Assembly: GCA_918807975.1 (NCBI GenBank)
Contig: OU964932.1
Location: 18,011,501 to 18,075,500, forward strand
Direction of reading: 5' to 3'
Origin: Aplidium turbinatum
Lineage: Eukaryota; Chordata; Ascidiacea; Aplousobranchia; Polyclinidae
Length of the DNA stretch: 64,000 nt
Part shown: piece by piece, positions 25,301 through 33,401 of the stretch
Layout: every line of letters starts with the position of its first letter
Numbering within the stretch: the stretch's first letter is position 1
Notes under the pieces: generated by a model
The model's input: only the letters and a program-made list of their open reading frames with translations
What the model was told of the DNA's origin: nothing
Database searches by the model: none
Made by a program: the position numbers and the translations under genes

Positions 25301-28300
25301 AACTTCTGGGAGGCTTCGACCCCCAAACCACCCTTATGTGGGGGAACATTTATAACTGGTAGCATGCATTCGGTCCCCTCCTGTGTAACAAACGACGTTT
25401 TCAGGCGTCTTAGAGCAGAAAAAGAATGTTCTGATGATGCAGCTGAAACCGGGCGGCAAAGGCAGAGCTCCACGAATTTTCGCGTTTCTTTGAAAAGATC
25501 TAGTGTTTGAGGGTTTAGTTGCGATAGTATCTCAGCAACCTTTTGAGGGGAGTTTGCGGTTTTTCCACTTACAACATCGCTGAGCAAGGTAAATTCCGTT
25601 TTTAGACGATCTTTTCTGATGGCATTGAGTAAGCTGATCTCAGTATCAGATCTTTCCTCACCGTTTGCACAGCTCAGAAGGGCCTTCTCTCTGTTGGCTG
25701 CTGTAAGCAGATCCGCCTAATCGAATCTTCGATCAAGCTCAGCTTGAACTAAATCAAGGGCTTCGATGTATTGCCGTTTTCACGCTCCTTCTCCGCGCAG
25801 ACGACAAAGCATCTGATTCCTCTGTGTTTCGAAATCTTGCTGGAGTTTTGCTCACTTGGGGATCCTTTGGCGTCTTTAGGTTATTGGCAGACGCAAAGAC
25901 GTTCGCTTCTTCCATAAGCTTGGAAACGGATTCATCTTTTCTGAGATTTTTGATCCGTTTGCGGAGAATGGTGATGGATTCCAAAGCTGAAGAAGCAGAG
26001 ATCTTCTTGTTTTGGAGCTGTCTTGCGACGGCTTCTGCAGGCTGAAAAACTTCGCCGTTGCAGGTAGGCTAATTGCAAAATAAAGCCTCATCGTGCGTGC
26101 TTGTTTTACCAAGCCGCATATCTTTGCACATGCGTCTCCTCGCATTGCACTATCTTCTGTCATGTCGGTCAGACATTGCAACAGGGTAGGGTAGCAGTTA
26201 ACAACACGAGCGAGGGCAGAAGCACGAACGCACCAACGAGTAGAACACAAATCCAACAAATTGCAGGCAATTCTTCATCGGAACCAAAAAGCCACATGAA
26301 TAAAGATTTACATTCACGAATAATCCTCTAAAAATATGTTATGTACCTTAAATTGTCAGAATTTTCTAGAGGGGGGAGGGGGGGCTGAAGCAATTATCGA
26401 AAATTCTAGGGAGGGCTGAATTAGCTCTAGGGGGGCTGCAACCCCTTGAGCACCCCTACTTCTTGCGCCCCTGCCTATATGGTAAGGTGGTGACACCGCG
26501 AACCAATATACAAGACTTCCCACAAAGATTATTATATAAGACTACTAGACTAGGCATAACTTTCGTCAATGGTGTGCTGTTAAAATCATGTGCCATAAAA
26601 AATTGATCCAAACTTTGTGGTAGCCTATAGCTGCTGCAGAAATCTAGATTTCAGTTGGATGCATTGAGTCAAATACAGAGTGCGAGTCTTAAGCAAGAAG
26701 ATAGAATATTAAAGTAGGCTACATATAGCCTACACAAAATGCAACCCAAACAAGGAAAAATTTGGATCTCTAAAATTTACATTGTTTATTTCGCTAAGAA
26801 TTTTTGTGTCATTTATCGTGGTGCCCTTCATGTTTCTTTTCTGGACCCGCTATTGCGTACAAACCAGGACTTTGTATTTCAGTCTCAATAGTAGACTATT
26901 TTATGCAATATTTATAGATAGCCTACTTATACGATCTACTTTATACAAGCAACTTTAAAATAAATTTTGTCCCAGCACACATGGAATAGGCCACAGGCGA
27001 ATATTTCAGTAGGCCCAGGCGCGGATTTATGGGGGGGGGGGCAGGGGGCCCAGGCCCCTCCCGAAATTGTGTGAAGAATTGTTGAAGTTGTATGTTTCCG
27101 CATCAAATGGTTTGATATGCTTCTAAACAGCTGATATTAGTTCCACGGCTGACTTAACTTATCCCGGGGGAGGGGGAGGATAATTTTTTGTTATTATTAT
27201 GGTTGAAATTATCCATCGATCAGACTCGGTTATTTTCTTTCATACCTCTTCAAATACATTCTAATAGCAACATTTGTTGAAGCTGATTCAGCTGAAACCA
27301 ATGCTGAACCAAAGACGTCAGTTGAAACAATCTGAAACCTTGAATGGCTGTTTTACAGTTTTTAGTCTTCAGTTTAATTTCAATGAATTACCGTATATGC
27401 CTGCAAACATACAAATGTCCAATTGGTCATGGACACTGCATACAGGGTTTTAAACCAGATTTCTAGTTTAATTTGCATGCTTAGCAATTTTTATTCAAGC
27501 AAAATTTATTTTTTAAACATTCACAATTGATGAAAATGGCTGTTTTAATGTCTATTTCAGTGGTTCCTTAACTAAAAAAAATATCATATAGGCTAAATCA
27601 GTGGTTCCCAACCTTTTTTTGGCTGTTACCCTAATCTCCACCTTGAAGTGAGCCAATTACCCCCACGATCAATTTTCAAAAACAAAAGTGTTTATTGCTA
27701 TGTATTTCAAAGGGCTAACTATGACAATCAAAATGCAATACAATACTGAATACAAGATAACAATGCGTTGTAAACATTCAATGCGAAGGTTGGGCCTGGA
27801 CTTCAGCCGCCAGCTTTGTGATCCTGGGCTTTGCGGTAGGCTACTGAGGATTCTTGTGTCGCTTTCGACATCCTGGCGATTGCGCTTTTTTGTTTTCATT
27901 CCCAAGACAGTTAAAAATCCTTGTTCACAGCGATACGTTGTTGAAAAAGATGTCAGGATATTTAATGCCCGTGTCGCTAATGTTGGTGCGTCCTGGAGTC
28001 TGCTAAACCAGAAGGGTTCTAAGCCTTTCCCATTGAAATCAAGTTTCAGCACTTTGTTTGTTGATTCAGAAAGTGATAAATTCTTCTTTGGCCGGAAAGT
28101 CGTCATCATCCACCTGGCTGTCATCACATGTGAAGGGCTCAGTGCACCATTGGAGACTAGCCGTGTTCAAATTCGGAAAGTAGTTGTCCATCTTCTTAGC
28201 TTGCTGGCCTAAGTGGTTAGCTATGTTCTCCTTCAACGCCTCTGTCAACTCAAGTCCATTGCCTTCGAGATACATGTCAAGCGTCTGAAACTGCGCCTCT

Positions 28301-31300
28301 TCCAACTCGCTTGTTCCACAATTTAACTCTTGCGATAAATGCTGCTCCGGCTACTTTGGTGTCGATCACAGTTGCATTTATGCCTTCAATTAAAACATTG
28401 CCTTTGTTCAATTCACCAAAGATATCAGCCAGGTAGCACAGCTAGGAAATCCACTGTTGGTTAGAGAAGTATTCAGCCAAGTCGGATTTCTTTTCTATCA
28501 GAAAAACATGGACAGCCTCACGAAGTTCGACCAGGCGGGTTATCACTTTGCCACGAGACAGCTATCGTACTTCTGTGTGGTACAGTAATGTTTCGTATCT
28601 TTCTCCCATCTTCTTGCACAGTTCCTTGTAAAGACGGCTGTTCAATTCCTTCACTTTTATAAAGTTGACAACCTTCACTGTTTCTAAATCGGGTCTCGTT
28701 ACCCCCGGAAAATAGGCAAATTACCCCCTGAGGGTAATTTACCCCCAGGTTGGGAACCACTGGGCTAAATGAATTAATTTTGTAATAAGGCTATGTTCAA
28801 CTTAATTCTTTTGAGAAAGCAGTCTATTGATCAATGCTTAACTTAGAAATGCAAACGTTACTCAGCAGTCTATCACCACTCACAGTTTTGCAATGACAAA
28901 GATTATAACGAATTAACATTGATTAAAAATGAAAAAAGGGAGAAATTGTATGTAGCGGTCGCAAAATTCTATTGATTTTGGTAAAAATTTATTGAAAAAC
29001 AACAAATCAAAATGTAGATTACTGATTTTTGATGCTGTGTGCTAACATAAAGCTCATAACATAACTTCGTCAATGTCATCAGTCGTCATAAGTGCGTTGC
29101 GAGTTTAGCAATTTTTTCTCAGTGTGTCGCTTCGAAACTTATGAAACATTTGATTCCATTATAGGAGAAGCGATATACCGAAATTTTAGATAAATTTTTT
29201 TTAACGGTCTGCGACTGCTTCGAAAGTATCAAAGGGGTCCACCAAAACAAAAAGGTTGAGAACCACTGGACTCTGTTTTATAGCATAGGCCTATCGTATA
29301 TATCGTAGTATCATTGTTCATATCTGTTATATCTTTTTCTTGCTTTTCAATTGATTTTCAAATTTTCTGGCCCCCCCCCCCCCCAAAAAAAAAACTCCTA
29401 TAGATCCGCGCCTGAGTAGGCTTATATAGTTTTGCATAAGTTTTCTTTTTATTTCCTAGCGCACATCTCCTAAAATAAACGTGCCTTCGATACTGTGGTT
29501 GCAGGCTGGTATTTTTGTTTTGTTTTTTATTTCTACCGTCCGGTAGTGTCAAATGTTAAGAACCAATGGCCTAAGCTATTGTGTGTTTACGATTTTTCTA
29601 GGCAAAATAGTTAGCAACAATGGTATTTCTGCTGCAAGTAGGTTATCTCTATACCAAAGCTATACTAAGTAGGCTAGGTTATAATCGAGGAAATTGTGAA
29701 GACTTTCATATCGAGAGAAGTTTTTTAACCATATCAATACGTTGATCGAATGTTGAAAGGAATTCAATTTCAACCCAATAAAAGTAGGCTAAGTTTATTG
29801 AGACGAACATGCAACGCATAATAATTTTTTTGCTTCTGTTTTTGATTAAAAATATTTTGTTAGTGCCCATTTTTCGTATTGTTTCCCGACTAGTCCTGAT
29901 TTTTCTCGGAGGCCCTGCCCATAAACAACTCACATGGTATGCCCACAAGCCCACCTAAATTTTTACTGGGCCCCAGTTGGGCTTGCTAGCAGGGAACATT
30001 ATAGCTCTAACTTCTAAAGTAGGGATTTTCAACCATTTTTGCATCGCGACCCTTTCAAAGCAATCAGCGTAGCCTTGCGACCCCCTATAAAAATTTCAAC
30101 AAAAGCCTATTTAATGCAAAATTTAACCAAATTTGATTCACGACGACATCTAGTTATGTCTCGTTTTGCTGTTCGTAAAAACTTCTGAAACCAAAAACGT
30201 CTTTTCACGATGTTATTACGACTTTTATTAGGCTACATTTCCACTAGTTATTATTTCCATTTTCTATCAAGCTTGGCTAGATTATAAGAGAAAGAATAAT
30301 GAGAATAAGCTATATTTTCGCATTCTCACCGTTTGAATTTATTTGCATTTTTTTATGGATATATTTAAATGAGTTTCAGTGAGATGGTTGGTGCTGCATT
30401 TTTTTAAACAAGTTTATCAATGTGTGTAAACTTTGCTGAAAGAACTTTTGAATAAAATAGTCTATAGGCTACACTGAATTTTTTAATGCCATTGGAAACG
30501 ATACTGAAAAATCCATATTTGACATACCGTTCCAAATAACCTTGTTTTTTGCCATAGCGTATTAGGCTACCGGTAAACTTTAATTTTCCCAAAGCAACGT
30601 AAGCTACAGTAAGCCTACAAGAACTAGATAAAAAATGTCGAATGCTTTTATATTATTGAAGCTTTTGCAACGTATGAAAGCTTAAACAAAGGAATAGCCT
30701 CAGGTCGAGGATTGGTCGATGGCAAAATAACACAGTTTTTTATGTTTTCTAACGAAGAATTGAAAACGATAGCCTACACTGGATTTTCAGGCGTCTCGCA
30801 ACTCCCAGGTTGAAAACTGGTCTATATAGTACCTCAAAGTAGCCTGTGATTGGAGGTTGGAGCATAGCCTATGTTTAGGAAATAACCATTTAGAGTCACG
30901 AAACAGCTCAAAATAGCCTTTGAGATAACACGTATATTGTATAGCCTATAAGACTTATACGATTGGCAGCGTAACCGCAAGTCTACAGTGAGAGTCTACT
31001 GTAGTAAATAATCGCTTCACGACTCACTTTAAAGTTTAGTATAAGCCGGTATAAGCCCAATACGATGCAATCATGTGTTTATTGAACAGGTACTACAACC
31101 AAAATAGTCAACCTGTTCTGCCTTACACGGCAGGCGAACCGGCATCGGCATGCGATTCTGAGTTTCCTCATAACAACAACGGCTTGTGCTCAAAATTGGC
31201 AGGTAATTCAATAGGCCACATTGTTTCCGTCAAGTTCATTTGTGCAGATTTTGCCATGTTTTGTTTCCGATAAATTATCACTTTTTTAGGTTGATGCAAT

Positions 31301-32673
31301 TCTAATAATTACATTCTGCAATGCGCTGGCAAGTTTATATGATAATTTTTATATCTTTTCTATGTAATTTACGACGAAATAGCTCTAACCAACATTTTTA
31401 GTTCCGTAGGTCGCATTTTTTTGTTAGTGTTTTGAGTAATGGTGGCGCAGGAATCTAGACCAGGGAGGTTATCGACAGCCTAAGGGACATCAAATTGTAG
31501 CCTAGCCTAAACTATATAATTAAGACAAACAGTTTTTTCCCATTAATTGCCGAAATGTATCCTCGGACTGAAAAAGCTTCTATGAGAGCTTGATCCTAGC
31601 AGTTTCATATAAGTTGCTTGTAGAGTCTTTGAAGCAATGACGCAAGACTGTAGTCACCGAGATTGTCAGAGTGATGTTTGTGATTTTTGAAAAGTTATTT
31701 TTTCTGTGGATTACTCCACCCACCATGAGCCGTTGAATAGAAAGCTGTCATTGAAATCCGTTGCTCAAGCGCACACCTCAAGAGGTGAACCAGCGCCGCA
31801 TGATCTTGAAGTATCTTTGTTTGTAAAGTCAATTGCTTAACCAACTGAGCTATTACAGAGAAATTGTATACTATAATACATTAATGATATACAAAATGTA
31901 GCCTATAGGCTAATAGTTAGATAAACTTATAATTGATGTTTGAAATATCCAAAAAATCAAAACTAAAACCAATGTTTGACAGAGCCAACGACTTTGACAA
32001 CCACAACGACTTTATCCACCACGACAGCAACTGTAGAAAATCATGCAAATGAAAATGGTAAGGAAAACAATTCCCCCCCAAATGATGGTGAGCTAAACAA
32101 TGTCAGACAAAAATCAGATAAAGACGGTAATTTCGTCAATTTTTTTGAAGATAAAGCTTTGGTAGAGAGATTGCTTCGTTGAACCATAGACAAACAAAAC
32201 AAAGTAACTTAAGCGGGTTTAACATGTTTTATGACGCAGAGATAGGCTAACACAATTAAAAAAAATCAACTCAAACGTTTTCAGTCTGGAGTGTCGTTAC
32301 AGTCAGATTTATCTTATAATTTTCATTTTATGTATATTGCAGATTTAAGTAGTTCCTGATGAGGACACACGTAGCCTACGTGTCGAAAACGTTCAAGTTG
32401 ATTTTTTAATAATGTTATATCTCTGTGTAATAAAACTTGTTAAACCCGCTAAAGTTACTTTTTTTTTTTTTGAAGATATTAAAGTCAAGCTGTTAATTTC
32501 TACCATCAGGTGTCAATTCTATTGAAAATTTTGAACAAAAAAATCCGACTGATGAAGACGGTGAAGATACTTCAAATGTTGATGGCGGGCAAGGCATTGC
32601 TTCAACAAGTCGAAAAGCTATATTGCTGTGTTTGGTTGGATTTGCGATGCATTTCTTCTGTTTATTCGTATAA
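7369..32673 (+). CDS. CAP-superfamily secreted/anchored protein, 7 exons
   Basis: Exons: 7369-7468, 9635-9812, 15493-15622, 16396-16511, 31090-31202, 31983-32057, 32510-32673. All introns are GT-AG and the phases agree, giving 291 aa. Residues 1-20 form a signal peptide (hydrophobic core ILLLLALGFLW), followed by a basic stretch with a furin-like RKRR at 38-41. The CAP domain runs from about 52 to 178. Its tetrad is intact: H61 (GHNSYRR), E116 (VGEN), E136 (WFIE) and H155 (CGHYKQLVWW, then IGCG). The CAP2 signature is weak. A Cys-containing hinge (C196, C208) is followed by a Thr-rich stalk (213-230) and an acidic linker. The end is a hydrophobic tail (KAILLCLVGFAMHFF), so GPI or membrane anchoring is likely. 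The closest overall plan is GLIPR1-like or venom-allergen-like; the exact orthologue is unknown. Introns 2 and 4 (5.7 and 14.6 kb) are filled with transposons. The ATG is the first in frame, directly before the signal peptide. Confidence 0.88.
7469..9634. other. CAP gene intron 1, no other gene
   Basis: A 2.2 kb intron. A stretch at about 7905-7990 (TTCGCTTTGCTCGCTCAACTACATT) recurs at about 20290-20340 and 24985-25010, so it is part of a dispersed repeat. A possible hAT-type end (CAGGGCCGTTAAAAAG) lies near 9127 without an identified partner. An open frame at 8706-8981 is not recognisable. Confidence 0.5.
10345..10520 (-). repeat. tRNA-derived SINE, family B
   Basis: On the minus strand this is a tRNA-like head (A-box-like GAGTGGTTAGAGCTC; B-box-like AGTTCAACACC) followed by a body that reads in reverse as GTCTAAGATTTAGATTAAATGG. 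The same body (TAAAGATTTAGATTAAGTGGA) occurs at 36488-36668 and 37955-38135. Located in intron 2 of the CAP gene. Confidence 0.7.
10868..11900. repeat. Tandem ~150-bp monomer array, left arm
   Basis: The recurring phrase CACCCCATAAGGTACATGGA marks monomers near 11010, 11151, 11309 and 11467, with decayed forms near 11624 and 11764. Each is followed by GTCAGGACATCACAAAAATA and TCAAATCTAACAATATTTTC. One 152-bp monomer beginning near 11289 is duplicated almost exactly at 11441. The right arm has the mirror-image array at about 14565-15430, with that duplicate absent. Confidence 0.85.
12434..12748 (+). repeat. SINE family A inside left arm
   Basis: Head ACTCAATTGGTTAGCGCG, B box GGTTCGACTCTCGGGG, body CATTCAGCGGCATCTAAT and CACTCTGTCAATCTCGGTGA, ending with GATAAAGATTCAATCAATCA. 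It interrupts the left arm of the long inverted repeat; the matching point in the right arm (about 14000) has no SINE. Confidence 0.8.
13198..13872 (-). pseudogene. Transposon-type ORF fragment with TDCLV motif
   Basis: A 224-codon open frame starting MVIRTSDTDCLVIGLG. The S-D-T-D-C-L-V pattern resembles the acidic loop of PIN/FEN1-like nucleases, which is inference by motif only. Later landmarks are HAFTDSDYTSSFSRKGK and NEVRLQMFLDGYKPKK. I recall similar sequences in uncharacterised repeat-borne proteins of cnidarians and arthropods but cannot name the family. The N-terminus is missing: the frame starts 38 bp from the inner edge of the right arm. An acidic tail segment that such proteins may end with (ELYESEE, DEESESDSSDNEE) is encoded at the inner ends of both arms in opposite orientations. 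It looks decayed. It is not a host gene of the CAP locus. Confidence 0.55.
15623..16395. other. CAP gene intron 3, nothing else recognised
   Basis: A 773-bp intron between exons 3 and 4. Two short direct repeats (AAACACAGAAATTGC) lie near its 3' end. No mobile element could be delimited. Confidence 0.5.
16512..17570. other. Start of CAP intron 4, nothing recognised
   Basis: AT-rich sequence with short open frames that have no recognisable domain. No repeat boundary seen before the BEL/Pao fossil. Confidence 0.45.
17571..19812 (-). mobile_element. BEL/Pao LTR retrotransposon fossil
   Basis: A minus-strand remnant of the BEL/Pao family. Near-identical repeats of about 165-200 bp lie at the two ends (about 17571-17773 and up to 19812), beginning TGTAACATCAC on the element strand. 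A purine tract precedes the downstream one. What remains between them is the late pol region: an end of RNase H/linker, the integrase core (17961-18947; landmarks HVGTDYFGPF, DNGSNFVG, MGGAWER) and the typical BEL C-terminal domain. It is broken and incomplete: gag, protease and most of the reverse transcriptase are absent. The ends differ at about one site in 160, so insertion appears fairly recent. Flanks CTATA/CTATC may be a 5-bp duplication (weak). Confidence 0.85.
19813..21491. other. CAP intron 4, repeat debris
   Basis: No host exon seen. About 20285-20340 repeats a phrase found at 7905 and 24985. About 21205-21290 is the inverse of 24700-24780, so a relative of the hAT element at 21500 lies here in decayed form. 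Near 20725 a TCCGAGCGGTGTCGAACTGA phrase resembles the head of SINE family B. Confidence 0.4.
21500..24819. mobile_element. hAT-type element, 3.3 kb, with nested hAT
   Basis: Termini are CAGGGCCTCCGAGAG (left) and, inverted at the right, CAGGGGCTCCGAGAG. A perfect 8-bp duplication, TTCACCAT, lies at 21492-21499 and 24820-24827. A second hAT element (22628-23711) is inserted inside. I see no intact transposase belonging to the outer element; the small frame at 21796-22038 is not recognisable. Another copy of the left terminus lies near 29870-29917, inverted. Confidence 0.82.
22628..23711 (-). mobile_element. hAT element, KIAA1586-like transposase remnant
   Basis: A 1084-bp element. Left end is CAGTGGTGGATTTCC; right end (inverted) is CAGGGCTGGATTTCAGCC. 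A perfect duplication, TTTGCAAC, lies at 22620-22627 and 23712-23719. The minus strand carries the C-terminal part of a hAT transposase: an open frame at 23019-23432 (INACKILDPTTWPED, GENEI) and, just downstream in another frame near 22975-23005, the dimerisation motif ECERGFSQMNLI. This resembles the hAT transposases related to vertebrate KIAA1586. The N-terminal two-thirds is missing. Confidence 0.85.
24828..25236. other. CAP intron 4, repeat debris
   Basis: 24828-24920 is the inverse of 22160-22265 (shared GTTGTGCATCAA, TTGCAAAATCTTTATTATTTGATG), so this is a duplicated unit of unknown type. No gene. Confidence 0.4.
25245..26473 (-). mobile_element. hAT transposon, ZMYM/TTF-type, decayed
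   Basis: A 1229-bp element. Left end is CAGTGGCGCGGAAACTA; right end (inverted) is CAGGGGCGCAAGAAGTA. A perfect duplication, CCTATATG, lies at 25237-25244 and 26474-26481. The minus strand encodes transposase pieces. The frame at 25876-26259 has LDLCSTRWCVRASAL, which is the family C/P-T-R-W-x-x-R motif. The frame 25213-25587 has the dimerisation motif SSEHSFSALRRLKT. The pieces lie in different frames and the 5' part is missing, so it is non-autonomous. Confidence 0.87.
26482..27007. other. CAP intron 4, nothing recognised
   Basis: No gene or delimited repeat. Contains several TAGCCTAC/GTAGGCTA words (near 26716-26732). Confidence 0.4.
27016..29414. mobile_element. hAT-type element with nested hAT
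   Basis: Left end is CAGGCGCGGATTTATGG; right end (inverted) is CAGGCGCGGATCTATAGG. Flanks AGTAGGCC (27008-27015) and AGTAGGCT (29415-29422) match 7 of 8. The interior outside the nested element is AT-rich with no transposase. Two additional ZBED-type ends (CAGTGGTTCCTTAAC at 27558, and the inverse of CAGTGGTTCTCAACC at about 29254-29268) suggest a third, older insertion between the two. Confidence 0.75.
27599..28762 (-). mobile_element. hAT element, ZBED5-like transposase remnant
   Basis: A 1164-bp element. Left end is CAGTGGTTCCCAACCT; the right end is its inverse. A perfect duplication, GGCTAAAT, lies at 27591-27598 and 28763-28770. Minus-strand pieces match ZBED5-type hAT transposases. 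Near 28500-28620 are KKMGERYETLLYHTEVR and SRGKVITRLVELREAV. At 28066-28305 is FQTLDMYLEGNG. At 27669-28127 is the C-terminal TTYRCEQGFLTVLGMKTKKR. Several frame changes and stops separate them, so it is a dead copy. The N-terminal BED finger is absent. Confidence 0.87.
29423..30020. other. CAP intron 4, hAT end fragment
   Basis: Bases about 29870-29917 are an inverted copy of the terminus of the 21500 element (GACTAGTCCTGATTTTTCTC, CGGAGGCCCTG). Its partner end was not found. No gene. Confidence 0.45.
30021..30820. mobile_element. Possible hAT-type MITE
   Basis: About 800 bp bounded by AGGGATTTTCAACC near 30021 and GGTTGAAAACT near 30808. The adjacent GCATCGCGACC and GTCTCGCAACTCCC also correspond. 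The termini resemble the CAGTGGTTCTCAACC class. No target duplication was recognised, so the boundaries are approximate. Confidence 0.45.
31559..31856 (-). repeat. SINE family A
   Basis: A reverse-orientation copy. The tail CCTCGGACTGAAAAAGCTT is at 31561. The body includes CACCGAGATTGTCAGAGTGA, and the head near 31830-31850 reads in reverse as AGCTCAGTTGGTTAAGCAAT. Lies in CAP intron 5. Confidence 0.75.
32154..32470. mobile_element. Fold-back repeat with hammerhead-like hairpin
   Basis: Inserted in CAP intron 6 and flanked by TGAAGATA (32146-32153 and 32471-32478). It has inverted arms: AAAGTAACTTAAGCGGGTTT near 32200 and AAACCCGCTAAAGTTACTTT near 32441. A second inner inverted pair is AATCAACTCAAACGTTTTC and GAAAACGTTCAAGTTGATT. 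Between these is CTGATGA (32356), a stem and CGAAA (32384). It is related to 61960-62215 and 6370-6612. The likely source is a Penelope-type element terminus or a foldback MITE. No ORF. Confidence 0.55.
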
Positions 32674-32708
32674 TATAAACTGTTGCTGTCTGCACTCTTA
32701 CGTGGACA

Positions 32709-32714
32709 AATAAA
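32709..32714 (+). terminator. Polyadenylation signal of CAP gene
   Basis: AATAAA lies 36 nt after the stop codon of the CAP gene at 32671-32673, in a suitable position for transcript 3'-end formation. Confidence 0.65.
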
Positions 32715-32822
32715 AAGCATTATTTTCCATCAACACCATCAATATTTCTCAAAACAAATCAATTAGAGTACCCGACAACAGGATTGAATTTTAAGCCTGT
32801 CTGTTCTGTAGCTAAACTACAA

Positions 32823-33030
32823 TTAACAAGCAGATCGATATTTTTCTTTACAATAACATGTGGGTGACAGGGGGGAGTAGAGAACGGTTTCTTTGTCGCA
32901 AACAAATCTAAAAACTGGATCTTTCATGTTGTCAACGTCATCTGTCCAAAATACAACGTTTGATTTGAAAATTATGATGGATAGTGAGCCATTTTTAAAT
33001 ACGCTAGCCGTACCAATAGTTGAACACTCC
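32823..33030 (-). CDS. Candidate terminal exon, MRH-like
   Basis: A minus-strand open stretch of 68 residues preceded by a good acceptor (TTCATTACAG) and ending in a stop at 32823. It contains GSLSIIIFKSNVVFW, then DPVFRFVCDKE and a Cys pair (CYCKEKYRSAC). The pattern of a beta-strand block followed by an F-x-C-D resembles mannose-6-phosphate-receptor-homology domains, but this is weak inference. Other exons were not located. It may belong to a minus-strand gene convergent with the CAP gene, or be a chance frame. Confidence 0.25.
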
Positions 33031-33156
33031 CTGTAATGAAGCGTGGGCAAATTCAAGAGCATCCAAATGCCGAAATCGTTTCGGGAGCTGTTCGAATGAC
33101 GCCAGTACCATGATTTTCTTTACACCTAGCCTCATGACCTATGGGTGACCGTGGCC

Positions 33157-33393
33157 CAGGGCCGGATTTAGCTGATGGGGGCCCGGGGCACTTTTAGATC
33201 GGGGGGCCCCCGTGTAAAAACCACCTCCACGTCTACAGTAACATTAATCCAGCACTGTATCAGCATTTTGCAGAAACTTTAAAGACTGAAAGGAAAAATA
33301 ACAACACAAAACCACATTTTTCCACGTAGGGGGGCCCTTCAAAAGTCGGGGGGCCCGGGGCACCTGCCCCCCCCCCCCCTAAATCCGGGCCTG
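33157..33393. mobile_element. hAT MITE, CAGGGCCGGATTTA family
   Basis: A 237-bp element with termini CAGGGCCGGATTTAGC and (inverted) CAGGCCCGGATTTAG. A perfect duplication, CCGTGGCC, lies at 33149-33156 and 33394-33401. The subterminal regions are strings of G and C. No ORF. Confidence 0.9.
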
Positions 33394-33401
33394 CCGTGGC
33401 C

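Noticed and set aside
27558-29268. Third ZBED-type hAT element between CAGTGGTTCC at 27558 and its inverse at 29268
   Set aside because: The flanking octamers (GTCTATTT and GACTCTGT) do not match well enough to call a single insertion.
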